Positions 36,030 to 47,017 of a stretch of 64,000 bases of DNA are shown here, one piece after another. The position numbers and the translations under genes were made by a program. Location: positions 16,616,001-16,680,000 of the forward strand of contig CM055612.1 of the NCBI GenBank assembly GCA_029379385.1. The letters are read 5' to 3'. The stretch is from Quillaja saponaria. Its lineage: Eukaryota > Streptophyta > Magnoliopsida > Fabales > Quillajaceae. Below the pieces are notes generated by a model. That model was not told where the DNA came from and did no database searches. It was given only the letters and a program-made list of their open reading frames with translations. Each line of letters starts with the position of its first letter. Within the stretch, counting starts at the first letter, position 1.

Positions 36030-36464
36030 TGAAGCAAGATGGCAGCGAAAATAATAGATTCATTCAAGTAAACACCCTTGACAAAGGGAACTAAATTCTA
36101 GCACACTAGAATTAAATAATAAAATAGATAAAAGTCTAAAACTTTTATATATCATAAGATGAGTTTACAAGAAAAAGGAGAACCAATATTTATATAGGTT
36201 CCAAAGCTGCTACTATTTCTATACAAGTAATGTGAGGCTAAAAATAAACTTATTTATACTAATCCTAAAACATAACTACTTTTTTTTATTTTCTATGTGG
36301 GACTAAAGGAAAACAAGAAATAGAAAACACGTAACTAATCTACTTTCTTATGGATTTTGCTTGATCAATTTTCTTTATAAATTCTTGGGCAATATACTTC
36401 GTATCATCCATTAACCCAGCACCTGATAAAACAAAGTCGTCTGGCTTAACAGAACAACTTAACA
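36030..36464 (-). repeat. Short LTR candidate, 435 bp, minus strand
   Basis: Ends are TG at 36030 and CA at 36464 (complement TGTTAAGTTG). Flanking 5-mers TTGTA and TTGTT differ at one position. The internal block CTATGTGGGACTAA is frequent in short copia LTRs. It could be a solo LTR, or the 5' LTR of the gag fragment at 35817-36010, because a primer-site-like block adjoins it. Confidence 0.4.
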
Positions 36465-36469
36465 TTGTT

Positions 36470-37390
36470 CATCTTCCTCAGTTGCTCAGAACATTTAAAA
36501 CATGTCTTACGTTTCAATTCTCTTTTAGTATAAGATAAAATTGAAAAGCTAAGAGTTCATGCATTTCCTCTCAAGTAGATGACCAGACTTGAAACATGCT
36601 AAGAATTAGGATCATTTCCAAAAGTTTTCGTTCAAGAAACTTTGTACATGGCATAATTTAATTAAAAATCTCTACAACGGATAGACTCTCTCTAATTGAT
36701 AGAATTTCACTACTCACTATAAAAAAGATTTATGGAAAGATCAGATCAAGAAACACGTTTGCTAATTTTGAAATCAACAAGCATTCTGATTTGTCAAGGT
36801 TTCTACTAAAGAGTTGAACTTTCAGACTTCATCGTAGTCAAAGATATAAAACATTAATTTTCATATTCTTATTCTTTGTTTCTCTCATATCAAAAAGGTT
36901 AAATTAGCACATTCTCAGTAAAAACTTTTATCTAAGTGCCTTAAAGATTTTACTAAATCATAAATCTTCTCTTTTGATTAGAATGTTCAATGAGTTGAAA
37001 TAGAGCACATATTTTAAGCCAACATATTTCTTTTCAGTTGTTGTAAGGTATTACTAGATTGTAAGGTGAGCTATTGAAAGATGTTGCTAGCATGTGAACT
37101 GAGATGTTGAAAAGGTTACTAAAAGCCCGTAATTTTAGTGGTATAGTGGATTTAAATTTCCCAAGTGAAAGTTAGGGAGTGCACTTAGTCAGGGAATTTG
37201 TGAACCATTATAAATCACTTGTGCATATTTCTCTTTCTCTCTCTGTGTTATTTATTTATTTTTTTGCGTTATTAGTTTACTTTTGAAATTTAGATTTTTC
37301 GTGTTTTTGTTTTAAAATTATTTTTAGAATCTCATAATCTTGCAAAAAACTATTGGCCCTCTTCTAGCTTTGTTATTTTGGGCTAATTGA
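36470..37390 (+). repeat. Copia LTR-like fragment, plus strand
   Basis: The closing section (37140-37390: AAGTGAAAGTTAGGGAGTG, ATCATTATAAATCA-like block, CCTCTTCTAGC, TTTTGGGCTAAT) parallels the end of the repeat at 39905-40498. No pol domain is attached. The 5' limit is a guess. Confidence 0.45.
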
Positions 37391-37629
37391 CTGAATTTGC
37401 GGAGCCTAACAACATGAAACCTACTGCTTTGTCATCTCCACATGTCATCAACTTATTAAGCCACCTAGGTCATGATATTTGGACTAAATCGTTGACCCTC
37501 ATTGAGTTAGGTCATTGACAATAATGCTCTAAGTTAAATCATAACAACAAGCATAGGAGCTATTCCTAAAGTAGATATGGAAATGCTCTAAGTTAAGTAC
37601 TTATGGTAATAATGTTCTAAGTTAAATCA

Positions 37630-38652
37630 TTAATGCACCATGCACGAAATAATATGCTTACAAGGAATACCAGTTAGTTGCCAAACACTGGAGGGATATG
37701 TCCATTTGTTTAAGTTTGCAGTATACATTAATGGATCATCATTTACCTAAAATTCTCTATTACCAGAGGAGCAAGTGTACACCACCTCAAGAATGCCTAA
37801 TATTTTCTAAGGTTTTCAAATCTAAGCACAAACAAGATGTTTCCCATCCACATCCCTCTTCTAACCTAGGTTACAATTTCCTCTTAATATCACCCTCAAA
37901 TGTTCAATTAGTGTCAAAATAGGCTTTCCAATCAAATCTCCTATCCACAAGTTAAAATTCTTAGTCATGTTATTGGTAATGTGACCATTCTTAGATCTGG
38001 GGTCAAATGCATGACTAGGCCAAAACGAAAAGTCATTGTGCATCAACCAATCATGAACATATTTGTCCATTGCAAGGATATTATCCATGCCTTCTTAAAC
38101 TCAATATGAATATAAGCTTTAGCAGTAACACAAAACCATATCCTTAACATTACCTTGAATATTTTCTCTTGAAATTGTTGTATAGATGCCTAGAACAGTG
38201 CCTTTGTTGTACAAAAGGAACCTTAATTACTTCCTCCTGAAATCCTTTAGTTCATAATAAAAAATTATATATTTGAAAAGAAAGATAATTACACAAACAG
38301 CACAACAATTCAGCATTTTAAAAATATTACAACAAAAAAAATCATAAAAGGAGCAAAATAGATAGAGGTGTGCCTTCTACCTAATAGACATTATGATAAG
38401 TGAAGTCTCATTTAATTATTGATAAATTTGAGTAAAAACCCAGCACCAACTGCCCTTATTTTCTAACTCAATAATTGCTATTATAACTAGAAACAATCCA
38501 TTGTTCCTATCAAGAGTCATAACATCTAACAATACACCTTTGTTAGGCTCTTTCAGATGACAACCATCCACACCTATAAATTTTTTGCAACCTTTCTTGA
38601 ATTCCTTTTTAGATGCATCAAGTCCCATAAAGAATCTCTTATGTGGAATCAA
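37630..38652 (-). pseudogene. Mutator-like (MULE) transposase remnant
   Basis: Minus-strand pieces are in MuDR-family order: KKGCKKFIGVDGCHLKEPNK (~38530-38600) with the first catalytic Asp, then VIIAIIELENKGSWCW; further down WLMHNDFSFWPSHAFDPRSK, NNMTKNFNLWIGDLIGKPI (~37930-38050); then a SWIM-like WQLTGIPCKHIISCMVH (~37640-37690). About 350 bp between the first two blocks has no homologous frame, so the centre of the DDE domain is lost. Stops and frameshifts occur. Terminal inverted repeats were not found. Confidence 0.8.
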
Positions 38653-38769
38653 ATGTAAATTTAATTCAATAATTCATAAATTTGATTATGATAACTAAAT
38701 AATTATGTATAAAATTAATAAATAACTAACTTAAAAAAATATAATTTTTATTGCATGTACAATTGACTA

Positions 38770-39110
38770 AGTTTAACAAAAAGTCAACAATTGAAGACTG
38801 AAGTTAACAATTTAAGCTTTAAAGACAGTCAGCTAAAGTGATCACTCAATGGATATCTTAATGGATCACCCAGTAAGATGAATTTGAGTACGACAACATT
38901 TGCAAGTCATTAAAGCTCTGTTAGTGGAGTAAGATCAGTCAACTGAAATCTCACAGTGGATATCATATGCAGATGGCTAAAACATTAACGCATCATTTCA
39001 CTTAAAGATTAGTTAACTGAAGTAAATCAATGGATCAAGATTAAACAACTAAGATGTAAAATGCATTGTTTCATGTAACAGTCAGCTGAATCAATCAACT
39101 AAGGACATAT
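38770..39110. repeat. Degenerate repeated motif stretch
   Basis: A unit containing CAGTCAGCTRAA, then TCAATGGATCA, recurs with changes near 38826, 38940, 39010 and 39080. Such stretches occur in the U3 of some copia LTRs, but no LTR boundary was placed. Confidence 0.4.
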
Positions 39111-39112
39111 TG

Positions 39113-39660
39113 TCGGATTTACCACGCAAGTGCATGCATTGTGAACAAGTAATAAAGTGTAAATAAAGTGTTGAACCCACGAAGAATTAGATCTAACAAT
39201 TGCTAAATACTAAAATTGACCAATCCTAACTTTATCCAAACGAATGAATTTGAGAGATTTATAATTAAACTTAAAGCAAGCAAATGTAAGAATGTAATGG
39301 AGAAAACCTAGAATTACAACTTCCCTCAATGTATTATTATCTTATCATGTTTAGTTGTGATACCGAATTAATAACCTTGGGCTCATATTTAATTATAAGT
39401 ATCTTTCAAATTGCTTATAATAATATCTAACTTAACCAATTCACTATATTTCTATAAGAATTGAATTAAGCTAGACTCTTTAAGAATAGACCTAACATGG
39501 CTACATAAGGTATGAATGTATATTTCTATCCTACATACAAATCAAATTCAAACAAGCATGTGAATAAATTCAAACAAGTGCTATCTTATTCAAGACTAAA
39601 CCTATTAAAATGAAGTTGTTTCTAGAAGACTAGTTACTTTAATTGTTCATCGTTTTCCTC
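39113..39660. repeat. Dispersed-repeat-like block beginning TGTCGGATTTACC
   Basis: The opening TGTCGGATTTACCACGCAAG and the following GTAATAAAG and GAACCCACG blocks resemble an LTR-type dispersed repeat that I have seen in several dicot genomes. The class and the far boundary are uncertain, and no coding frame is present. Confidence 0.35.
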
Positions 39661-39678
39661 GACTGAGCAAATTCAAAT

Positions 39679-39900
39679 TTATCTTTCACACCAAATTTTG
39701 CATATTGACAAATATGATAGCTTAGAGGATAAGATCAGGGCCACTACCTCTTCCATGAATGTACTATGTCTTTTCATAAATGTTCTGCCCATGATAAGTT
39801 TTTTAAAGAAAAGAAATATGTGGCTGCTTTCCATTGTAAGACTATACAATGGTCTGATCATTCTCTTAGAACAACTAGTTTTACAGGTCACAATATACAT
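39679..39900 (-). pseudogene. Possible copia gag fragment
   Basis: A 73-codon minus-strand frame contains LIMGRTFMKRHSTFMEEVVA, then LILSSKLS, which loosely fits the gag (UBN2-type) segment LxxGR...xxEEVxxxLxSKEL of copia elements. It adjoins a copia-type LTR fragment. The plus-strand frame at 39698-39907 is its shadow. Confidence 0.3.
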
Positions 39901-39904
39901 TGAC

Positions 39905-40498
39905 TAAGGGTGTTCAAGACGAATGAATGAATTGAATTGTTTTTTAACAACTCTAAACAAATCAAGCTTGGTTTTTTATACGCTCCTCTGCAATGTTCTC
40001 CTCACAAAGTTCAACTTTCAAATCCTTTTGAAAACAGAGAAAGGTCCAAACTTTCCTGTCTTCTTTTCTTTGTAAACTCAAATCAAAACATCCAACTTTC
40101 ATTAGCTTGATAAGTTTTGTATTCTAAGCGCCTATTATGATTTTGCATAATCGCTTCTTCTTTTTGTGAGGATTCCAAGTAAAACTAGAGCTATGTTTAT
40201 TAGAAGTTGTTTTGTAGAACTTGTAAAGGTTGTTGAGCCCTATAAATCAGTATGAGCCCTATGAACCTAGAAGCTAGTTTATTCAACTCTCAAGTGGAGG
40301 TTAAGGAGTGGACATAGCAAAAAGACTTATGAATCATTATAAATCATTGTACTTTCTTACTTTTCATCTATAGAGTAAACTTGTGATTGCTTATCTATTA
40401 TTTGTGTGTGTTTAATTTGGTTCAAAAAATCCTTACTTTTTTAATTAGTCAAACTATTACCCCCTCTCTAGTTTGCCTTTTTGGACTAACATCTTGGA
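39905..40498 (+). repeat. Copia-type LTR fragment, plus strand, copy 1
   Basis: Starts near TGTTCAAGACGAATG and ends ACCCCCTCTCTAG...TTGGACTAACA, a common copia LTR end. About 430 bp of it is repeated at 46560-46985 in the same orientation. Confidence 0.55.
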
Positions 40499-40825
40499 TG
40501 TTGGATTTTCAAGGAGGTTAATCCTCTTTACATTAGCTTTACAACATTTCCAAAAGATTGGTGTCAATTAGCATCATAGCATACTTCCTCAATCTACAAT
40601 AAAAACCTAAATAGCTCCCTTCATGCTCTTTCATACCTTTCTTTTTAACCCTATACATCTGTCCTTACCAACTTTCACATGATCTCTCTTAAGCATTATA
40701 GCTTTCATTGTATCATAGCTTAAGCCCAGGTCAGCCTTAAGCTCAATCTAAACTTCTTTCCAATCCAATTTTCATTTGTAATGCTGTTTTTTTATGCCCT
40801 TGATATAATTATGATACAGCACATA
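40499..40825. other. Non-coding stretch between LTRs
   Basis: No gene or repeat boundary recognised. Confidence 0.4.
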
Positions 40826-41490
40826 TGTAACACCTCTGTATGTTAATCAAATAATATTTACCGTCACGTGCTTCCGTTGCGCAACTCTGATTTTATTTAT
40901 TATTTATTTTTTATATTGCAATATTAATCAAATACACATAGCAATATCACAAATACACCAACTAATTTTTAATAGATTGGCTAATACATATTATGGAGAT
41001 AAATGTAAATATACCAAAACAACAACCAAATGCAGCAAATTCACCTTCTAGAATAGTGGGAAACCATGTGCAGTTTAGTTAATATAAATCAACTCTAATG
41101 GTCATAAAATGCACTTACACATGTACGAACTCACAGATCTACGAAAATAACATGTATACATATACGTACAGTTGTTTTGTACACTATGGCTTAATATATA
41201 AATATATATGCAAATTGTACTAGATCAGACTTCTAAGAGTCTAGATCTACTGTCAAAGGGCTAAAACAATCATACGAGTATTCGGTTACGGAAATAGGTC
41301 CAACTAACATACCATCCACATCTTTTGTGACACCCTCCATGGGGAGATCCTCGATAATGGAGCTATACACTACAAACTCCCTAATAAGAAACATGTACCA
41401 CCATAAAGCGCTACTATACAGCTACTACCATATCTCTATAGGTGTCAATTGAGACACCATTTTATAAAAACAATGAGACAAAAGTCTCAT

Positions 41491-41493
<3 letters not shown>

Positions 41494-41528
<35 letters not shown>
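41494..41528. repeat. (AT)n microsatellite
   Basis: A run of AT dinucleotides of about 35 bp inside the gypsy B 3' LTR. Confidence 0.9.
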
Positions 41529-41531
<3 letters not shown>

Positions 41532-43252
41532 TAAAAATATATAGGTGTCACATTTTATAAAATCAGAGATATGCATTGCATGCATATGATTTACAATTAT
41601 GAATGCTTTGGACTATCCATAAGTTGAGTTAGCCTGTCAGGGAACATCTCCAATTGGATCAGGGCTGGTAAGTACTCACGAGGTCTGACCTTCTACTAGT
41701 CTTGGATCCCAGACTAAAGTTATGATACACGGCCATACCTTCACTGCACGGGTGCTATTCAGTAACACACACATACTTTCACACTGGCTCTTCAGCAACA
41801 CACGCCTATATCAATTCACACCAACCAGTTCAAATACACATTTCATAATTATCCTTAATCACACAATCATATAATTTTCACATAATACAGAGGCATGGAT
41901 TTTCATCATAATTCATAAAAAATTAGACACATGTACAATGCATGTTTACAATAGAGTTTTAGGAGTAAAAATGATAGTTTATTTACACACATGCCAAAAA
42001 ATACACATTTTATAGGATCTACATATGTATCAACCTTTACCTTTGAAACTGCAAATCAATCACAATTCCTCCAAATAGTCCACGGGTCTAGTCAAGGTCC
42101 AAAAGACACACACATTGTCCAAATAAATTCCTCATAGTTCACAAGTTCGGGTCCTATATCACCAATTCGGGTCCACTCCTCACGTTCGGGTCAAAAATTG
42201 ATGTATAGGGTCCGAATTTGTCTTGAGTCCTACGCCATCCTCAAGTACCCTCCCAGCCTCCTGTAGTTCCCCATCAAAATCACATAATTCCAAAACAATT
42301 TTATCACACAATGAACACATAATTCTCACAAAATTATAGAATCTAAAAAAGAATTACAAATTTACAAGAAATTCATACCGTTTCTTTATCCAACACTCTT
42401 GGCATCTTTTAAATTTTTACACCAAAACCACAAAAATTCCAACACAAAAACCAGTATAATTTCAACTTAGAATCATCACATAATTTCCACAAAATCACAA
42501 AACCTCAAAAGAATGAACCAAATATCAAAGTCCTTACCATTTTCCACCTTCACACCTCCCGGTCACTTCAAGTTATCCCTCTTCTTGAGATTTGATCATA
42601 CATGCAAGCTTAGATTTGGATTCCTTAAGCTTAAATTAGCTTATGTTCCAAATTTTGGCTCAATTTACCTTCTAGTTTGCATGATATTGCGCTTTCTTTC
42701 CTTTCCCACACTTTTCTTAGCAACTATGGACATTTTCCTTGCTGCCAAACAACATGACAATTTTAAGAGAGACTTAAGGGGGAATTCAGCCTCCTTACGT
42801 TCCATGGTTGTGCTTTAAACAGTGGGTGTTCATTAAATACACAAGTTTCATTTCTTTACAATTTTGTCCTCATGTTTTTCCTCTTTAATTAAGTCCTTAT
42901 TCTCCGTGAAATTTACAAATTTTTCTTTATAATTTCAAGCCTCTAATAATTCATAATTCTATTCAAAGAATACTAGTTACCTCAATGTAACCTTAGAATA
43001 ATTTAATCCACAATTAATTCACTTAATATCTATTTTCCTCAATTTATATCTAATTCCTCCCAATTACTATTTATTCACGTATGACTAAATTTCCTTAATA
43101 ATCAATATTTCCACTTAATATAATAATTTATCTCCAATTTATTTATATTCTTTTCCTTCACTAAAAATAATATCAAAGTAAAATTATATTTTTACCCCTA
43201 TTTTCACGCAAAAGCTCATAGACAATTAAATTCATATGTGATAATATAAATG

Positions 43253-43959
43253 AATGTTTTAAAAAACAGTCTGGCCAGTTGAACTGTCACCCAGATGGCA
43301 CTTTAGGCTGATCATAGAAATGTTTTGATAGTTGGACCATGTAAAACTAGTAAAAATTGAAAGAATTGGGAGAACCAGATGACCCAAAATCGATTTTAGT
43401 AGTTGGACTTTTTTTTTGAAATCTAAAAAATTAAAATTGAACTATTTTTTTAATAATTTAACGGGTAAAACTAATATGCATTGAAATATAGAGGAGCTAA
43501 ATGCATTTTTTTTGTTAATTTATTTGGTATTATAAATATTTATAAAGTAAAAAGTTCTAATTTCTCCTTATGTTTTTACATTTTTATAAATTGATAATTA
43601 ATCTATCTTTCTTATTTATTTATATCTATTATTTTCATATCCAAACACAAATTAAAATGAGATAAGTGATACTATATATATTAGTTAGTTTTTTTATTTT
43701 ATTCTTCTAATAAACTCTAGGCTGTAGATTGAGAAATAGTAAAATAATGGTTGAAAAAGAAATTTAAAAACATATAAGATATATAATATTAAATATAATA
43801 ATTATGAGTAAGGTTATATTATGTATAATATTATAAATATTAAATTCAATATATTTATGACATTATCAGGTCTGACTATCAATTCAGCCATGGTTGAACT
43901 AGTGACCCGAGACCAAGTAAATTTTTCGATTCGATCATTGGTCTAGTTTTTAAAACATT
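43253..43959. mobile_element. ~0.7-kb MITE-like insertion in the gypsy B 3' LTR
   Basis: Inverted termini AATGTTTTAAAAAACAG (43253) and the complement of AATGTTTTAAAAACTAG (ending 43959). The sister LTR at about 46230 runs straight through the site (TATGTTATATTATAAAGTTT), which proves an insertion. A TATAAA-containing repeat flanks both sides. The class is uncertain (hAT-like by size and flank). Confidence 0.7.
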
Positions 43960-44150
43960 GATATAAAGTTTCCATGATAATATGTAATTTATTCCCCTCA
44001 AAAAATCATTCATTTTTCATGTTTAATTTAAGTCATAAAATAAAATTTCTACTCCTTTTATAAATCAATCCATGTGGACTTTTTGTAGAGGTGCATTTAA
44101 ATTTGGATCCATAATTCACTCTTTATTTGCAGTTTCCTAGGGATGTTATA

Positions 44151-44166
44151 ATACTCTCCCTCTAAT
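44151..44166 (-). other. Polypurine tract of gypsy element B
   Basis: The minus strand reads AGAGGGAGAGTAT directly before the LTR start. Confidence 0.6.
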
Positions 44167-44199
44167 TTGGGAATTTTTTCCCTAAAATTCATTCCACTT

Positions 44200-45520
44200 C
44201 AAACAACTCTGGATATATTTCCCTCATATCCTCTTCCTATTCCTAAGTGACATTTCATCCATAATACTTTTTTATGCCAGTTTTACTAGAGACATTTCTC
44301 GATTCCTTATCTACCGGTTGCTTAATCTAAAATCTTTCAAAGTCAAACCTTCACCTCTAAATTATCTTGAATATTTCTCGATTCATATAGAATCATATAT
44401 GTTAGGTCTAGCATGTACTTCTTCAGTTTCGATACATGATACACATATTGTAAGTTTAATAAATCAGGCGGTAACATAATTTAATACATTACTGATCCGA
44501 TTTTCTCAAGTATCTCAACTGGTCCTATATATCTTGGACTAAGTTTCTTACCAAACCTCTTTTTTTCGAGACTAATAATAGGCAAGACTTTAAGAAAAAC
44601 ATGATCTCCGATTTCGAAAGTCAAATGTCTTTCCTAGGTCTATGTAACTCTTTTGTCAACTTTGAACAGTCAATAAATTCTGCCTCATGTGTGCTATAAC
44701 CTCTAAAGTTTGCTGTACTAGGTCAGGTCTTAATAACTTTCGCTATCCTACCTTAGTCCAGCACAATGGCGACCTACATTTTCTTCTATGTAAGGCTTTG
44801 TAGGGTCCCATTTGCAAACTCTCGTGATAGGAATCAAACACACAAGCACTCAACATATCTTCCAAAGACTGAATGGTTCTTTTCGTCTGACCATCAGTTT
44901 GAGGATAATATACCGTACTAAACCATAGTTTAGTATCCATTGCTAGTTGCAATACTTGACGTAAACCTCAAGTCACGATCTGACACAATACTTGTAGGCA
45001 CTCCATGTAAACTTACTATCTCCTTCATGTACAACTCCGTCAACTTGTCCAAAGAATACACGATCTTAATGGGTAGAAAATGAGTAAATTTAGTTAATCT
45101 ATCCACTATCACCCAAATTGAGTCATGACCTCTTGATGTCCTTGGAAATCCTACAACAAAGTCCATAGACATGTTATCATGTTTTCACTCATGAATATCC
45201 AATGGGCTTAACAATCCAACGGGTTTCTAGTGTTCAACTTTCACTTTTTGTCAAGCCAAATATCTCGAAACATACTCAGACGTCTCGCCTAATTCCAGTC
45301 CACTAAACTGTTTCCTTAAATCTTTGTACATCTTGTATCTCCAGGTGAATCGCATACCGACTATTAGATGCCTCCTCTAAAATCAATTGCCGAATGCCAA
45401 CATTTGTAGATGCACATAGTTTACATCGAAATTCAACTACACCATTTTCACTTGGACAAAATTTTGTTGTTTCTCGTTTTATCACTTTTTGCTTCAACTT
45501 TTTTAAACTCTACATCTTCA
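44200..45520 (-). pseudogene. Ty3/gypsy integrase remnant (element B)
   Basis: Minus-strand order: a zinc-finger-side block RQLILEEASNSRYAIH (~45303-45497); the integrase core [20 protein letters not shown] and [20 protein letters not shown] (~44930-45172) with both Asp residues; then WFSTVYYPQTDGQTKRTIQS (~44850-44930); RRKCRSPLCW; and a C-terminal part ending in degraded VYHVSKLKKY (~44430). The catalytic Glu of the DGQSERTIQ motif is Lys here. A small deletion and frameshift lie after the second Asp, and stops occur in the linker. gag, protease, RT and RNase H are missing. The family is of the chromovirus Tekay/Del type by motif wording; no chromodomain is clear. Confidence 0.85.
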
Positions 45521-45524
45521 CAAG

Positions 45525-46423
45525 AAGCTTCCTTCCAAAGACCAAAATCCTTACCATTTTCCACCTTCACGCCTCTTTGCCACTTCAAGTTCTCCCTCTT
45601 CCTAAGCTCTGATTGTACATGAAAGCTTAGTTGGATTCCTCACCCTTTAATTAGCTTATGTTCCAAATTTCGGCTCAATTTACCTTCTAATTTGCAAAAT
45701 ATCGCGCTTTCTTTCCTTTCCCACACTTTTCTTCCTTTTCTGGGCAACTATGGCGATTTTCCTTGCTACCAAACACTATTACAGGTTTAAGAGAGACGTA
45801 AGGGAGAATTCAAGCCTTACGCCCCATGGTTTTGCTTAATACCATGGGTGTTCATTAACTGCACAAGTTTCCATTCTTTTCAATTTCGTTCTTGGGTTTT
45901 TTCTCTTTTAATTAAGTCCTTATTCTCCCAATTTCATACTTTGCAAACTTTTCTTTATAATTTCAAGCCTTTAATAATTCATAATTTTACTCCTAGAATA
46001 CTAGTTACCTTAATGTAACCTTACATAATTTAATCCTCAATTAATTCACTTACTAACTATTTTCCTCAATTTATACCTAATTCCTCTGAATTACAATTTA
46101 TTATTTCCACTTAATATACTATTTGATCTCCTATTCCTTTATATGCCTTTCCTTCACTAAAATTAATATCATAATAAAATTATCTTTTTACCCTTTTTCA
46201 TTCAAAAACTCCTAGGCAATTAAATTCCTATGTTATATTATAAAGTTTCCATGAAAATATGCAAATTATTCCACTTAAAGAAATCATGCATTTTTCATGT
46301 TTAGTTCATGTCATAAAATAAAATTTATACTCCTTTTACAAATCAATCCATGTGGACTTTTTATACAGGTCCATTTAAAACTGGCTATATACTTAACTGG
46401 TGCAGTTTCTCAAAGATGTTACA
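45525..46423 (-). repeat. Partial 5' LTR of gypsy element B, minus strand
   Basis: Begins on the minus strand with TGTAACATC at 46423 and is colinear with the right half of the 3' LTR. It stops at about 45525, where integrase sequence follows directly, so the LTR 3' half, primer site, gag and most of pol were removed in one deletion. Confidence 0.7.
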
Positions 46424-46559
46424 ACATAGACAATCATAAATTTTATTCCATCAGGTGTTGTAGAAGCTTGAATATACCAAATACAACCATGGGTGGTACA
46501 TATAACATTCACTCTTGATTTACAATTACTACAATTACTAGTTCTCACGCTATATACTT

Positions 46560-46985
46560 ACAAAGGGAACTTAAGACCAAGGAATGAATTGAATCTATTT
46601 TTAACAACTCTGAACAAATTAAGCATTGACTTCTAGACTTTCATCTACAATCTTCTTCTTACAAACTTCAACTTTCAAATCCTTTTGAAAACAAAGAAAG
46701 ACCCTAACTTTCATATCCTCCTTTCTTTGTAAACTCAAATCAGAACTTTCAACTTTCATTATGATGATAAACTTTGTATTCTGATTGCCTATTGTGGTTT
46801 TGTGTAATCAATTATTCTTTTTGTGTGTAATTGGAGTGAAACTAGAGTTTAGGTGTAAGTTTGGTAAACTTCTACTCAAACAAGTTCTAAGAAACTTGTA
46901 AAAATTACTGAGTTTTATGGATTTAGTTGTTAGTTTATTTAACTTTCAAGTGGAGCTTAAGGAATGGACCTAGCAAGAGAGACGT
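46560..46985 (+). repeat. Copia-type LTR fragment, plus strand, copy 2
   Basis: Colinear with about 39920-40325 (AACTTTCAAATCCTTTTGAA, TCTTTGTAAACTCAAATC, CTAGCAAGAGAGAC-like block). It breaks off near 46985 before the LTR end. Confidence 0.6.
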
Positions 46986-47017
46986 AGTGTTGGACACCTT
47001 ACCATGTCCACGGAAAG

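Larger units (their letters stand above)
40826..44150 (-). repeat. 3' LTR of gypsy element B, minus strand
   Basis: Ends are TGTAACACC at 40826 and GGATGTTATA at 44150 (minus-strand start (T)ATAACATCC), next to a purine-rich GAGGGAGAG tract. The right half, 42530-44150, is colinear with 45540-46423 apart from one insertion, so both are LTRs of one element. The 101-codon frame at 42513-42818 lies inside the LTR and recurs only as a degraded copy, so it is not called a gene. Confidence 0.75.

Noticed and set aside
42513..42818. 101-codon plus-strand frame
   Set aside because: Inside the gypsy B 3' LTR; the related frame at 45410-45622 in the other LTR is different and short, so there is no sign of a conserved protein.
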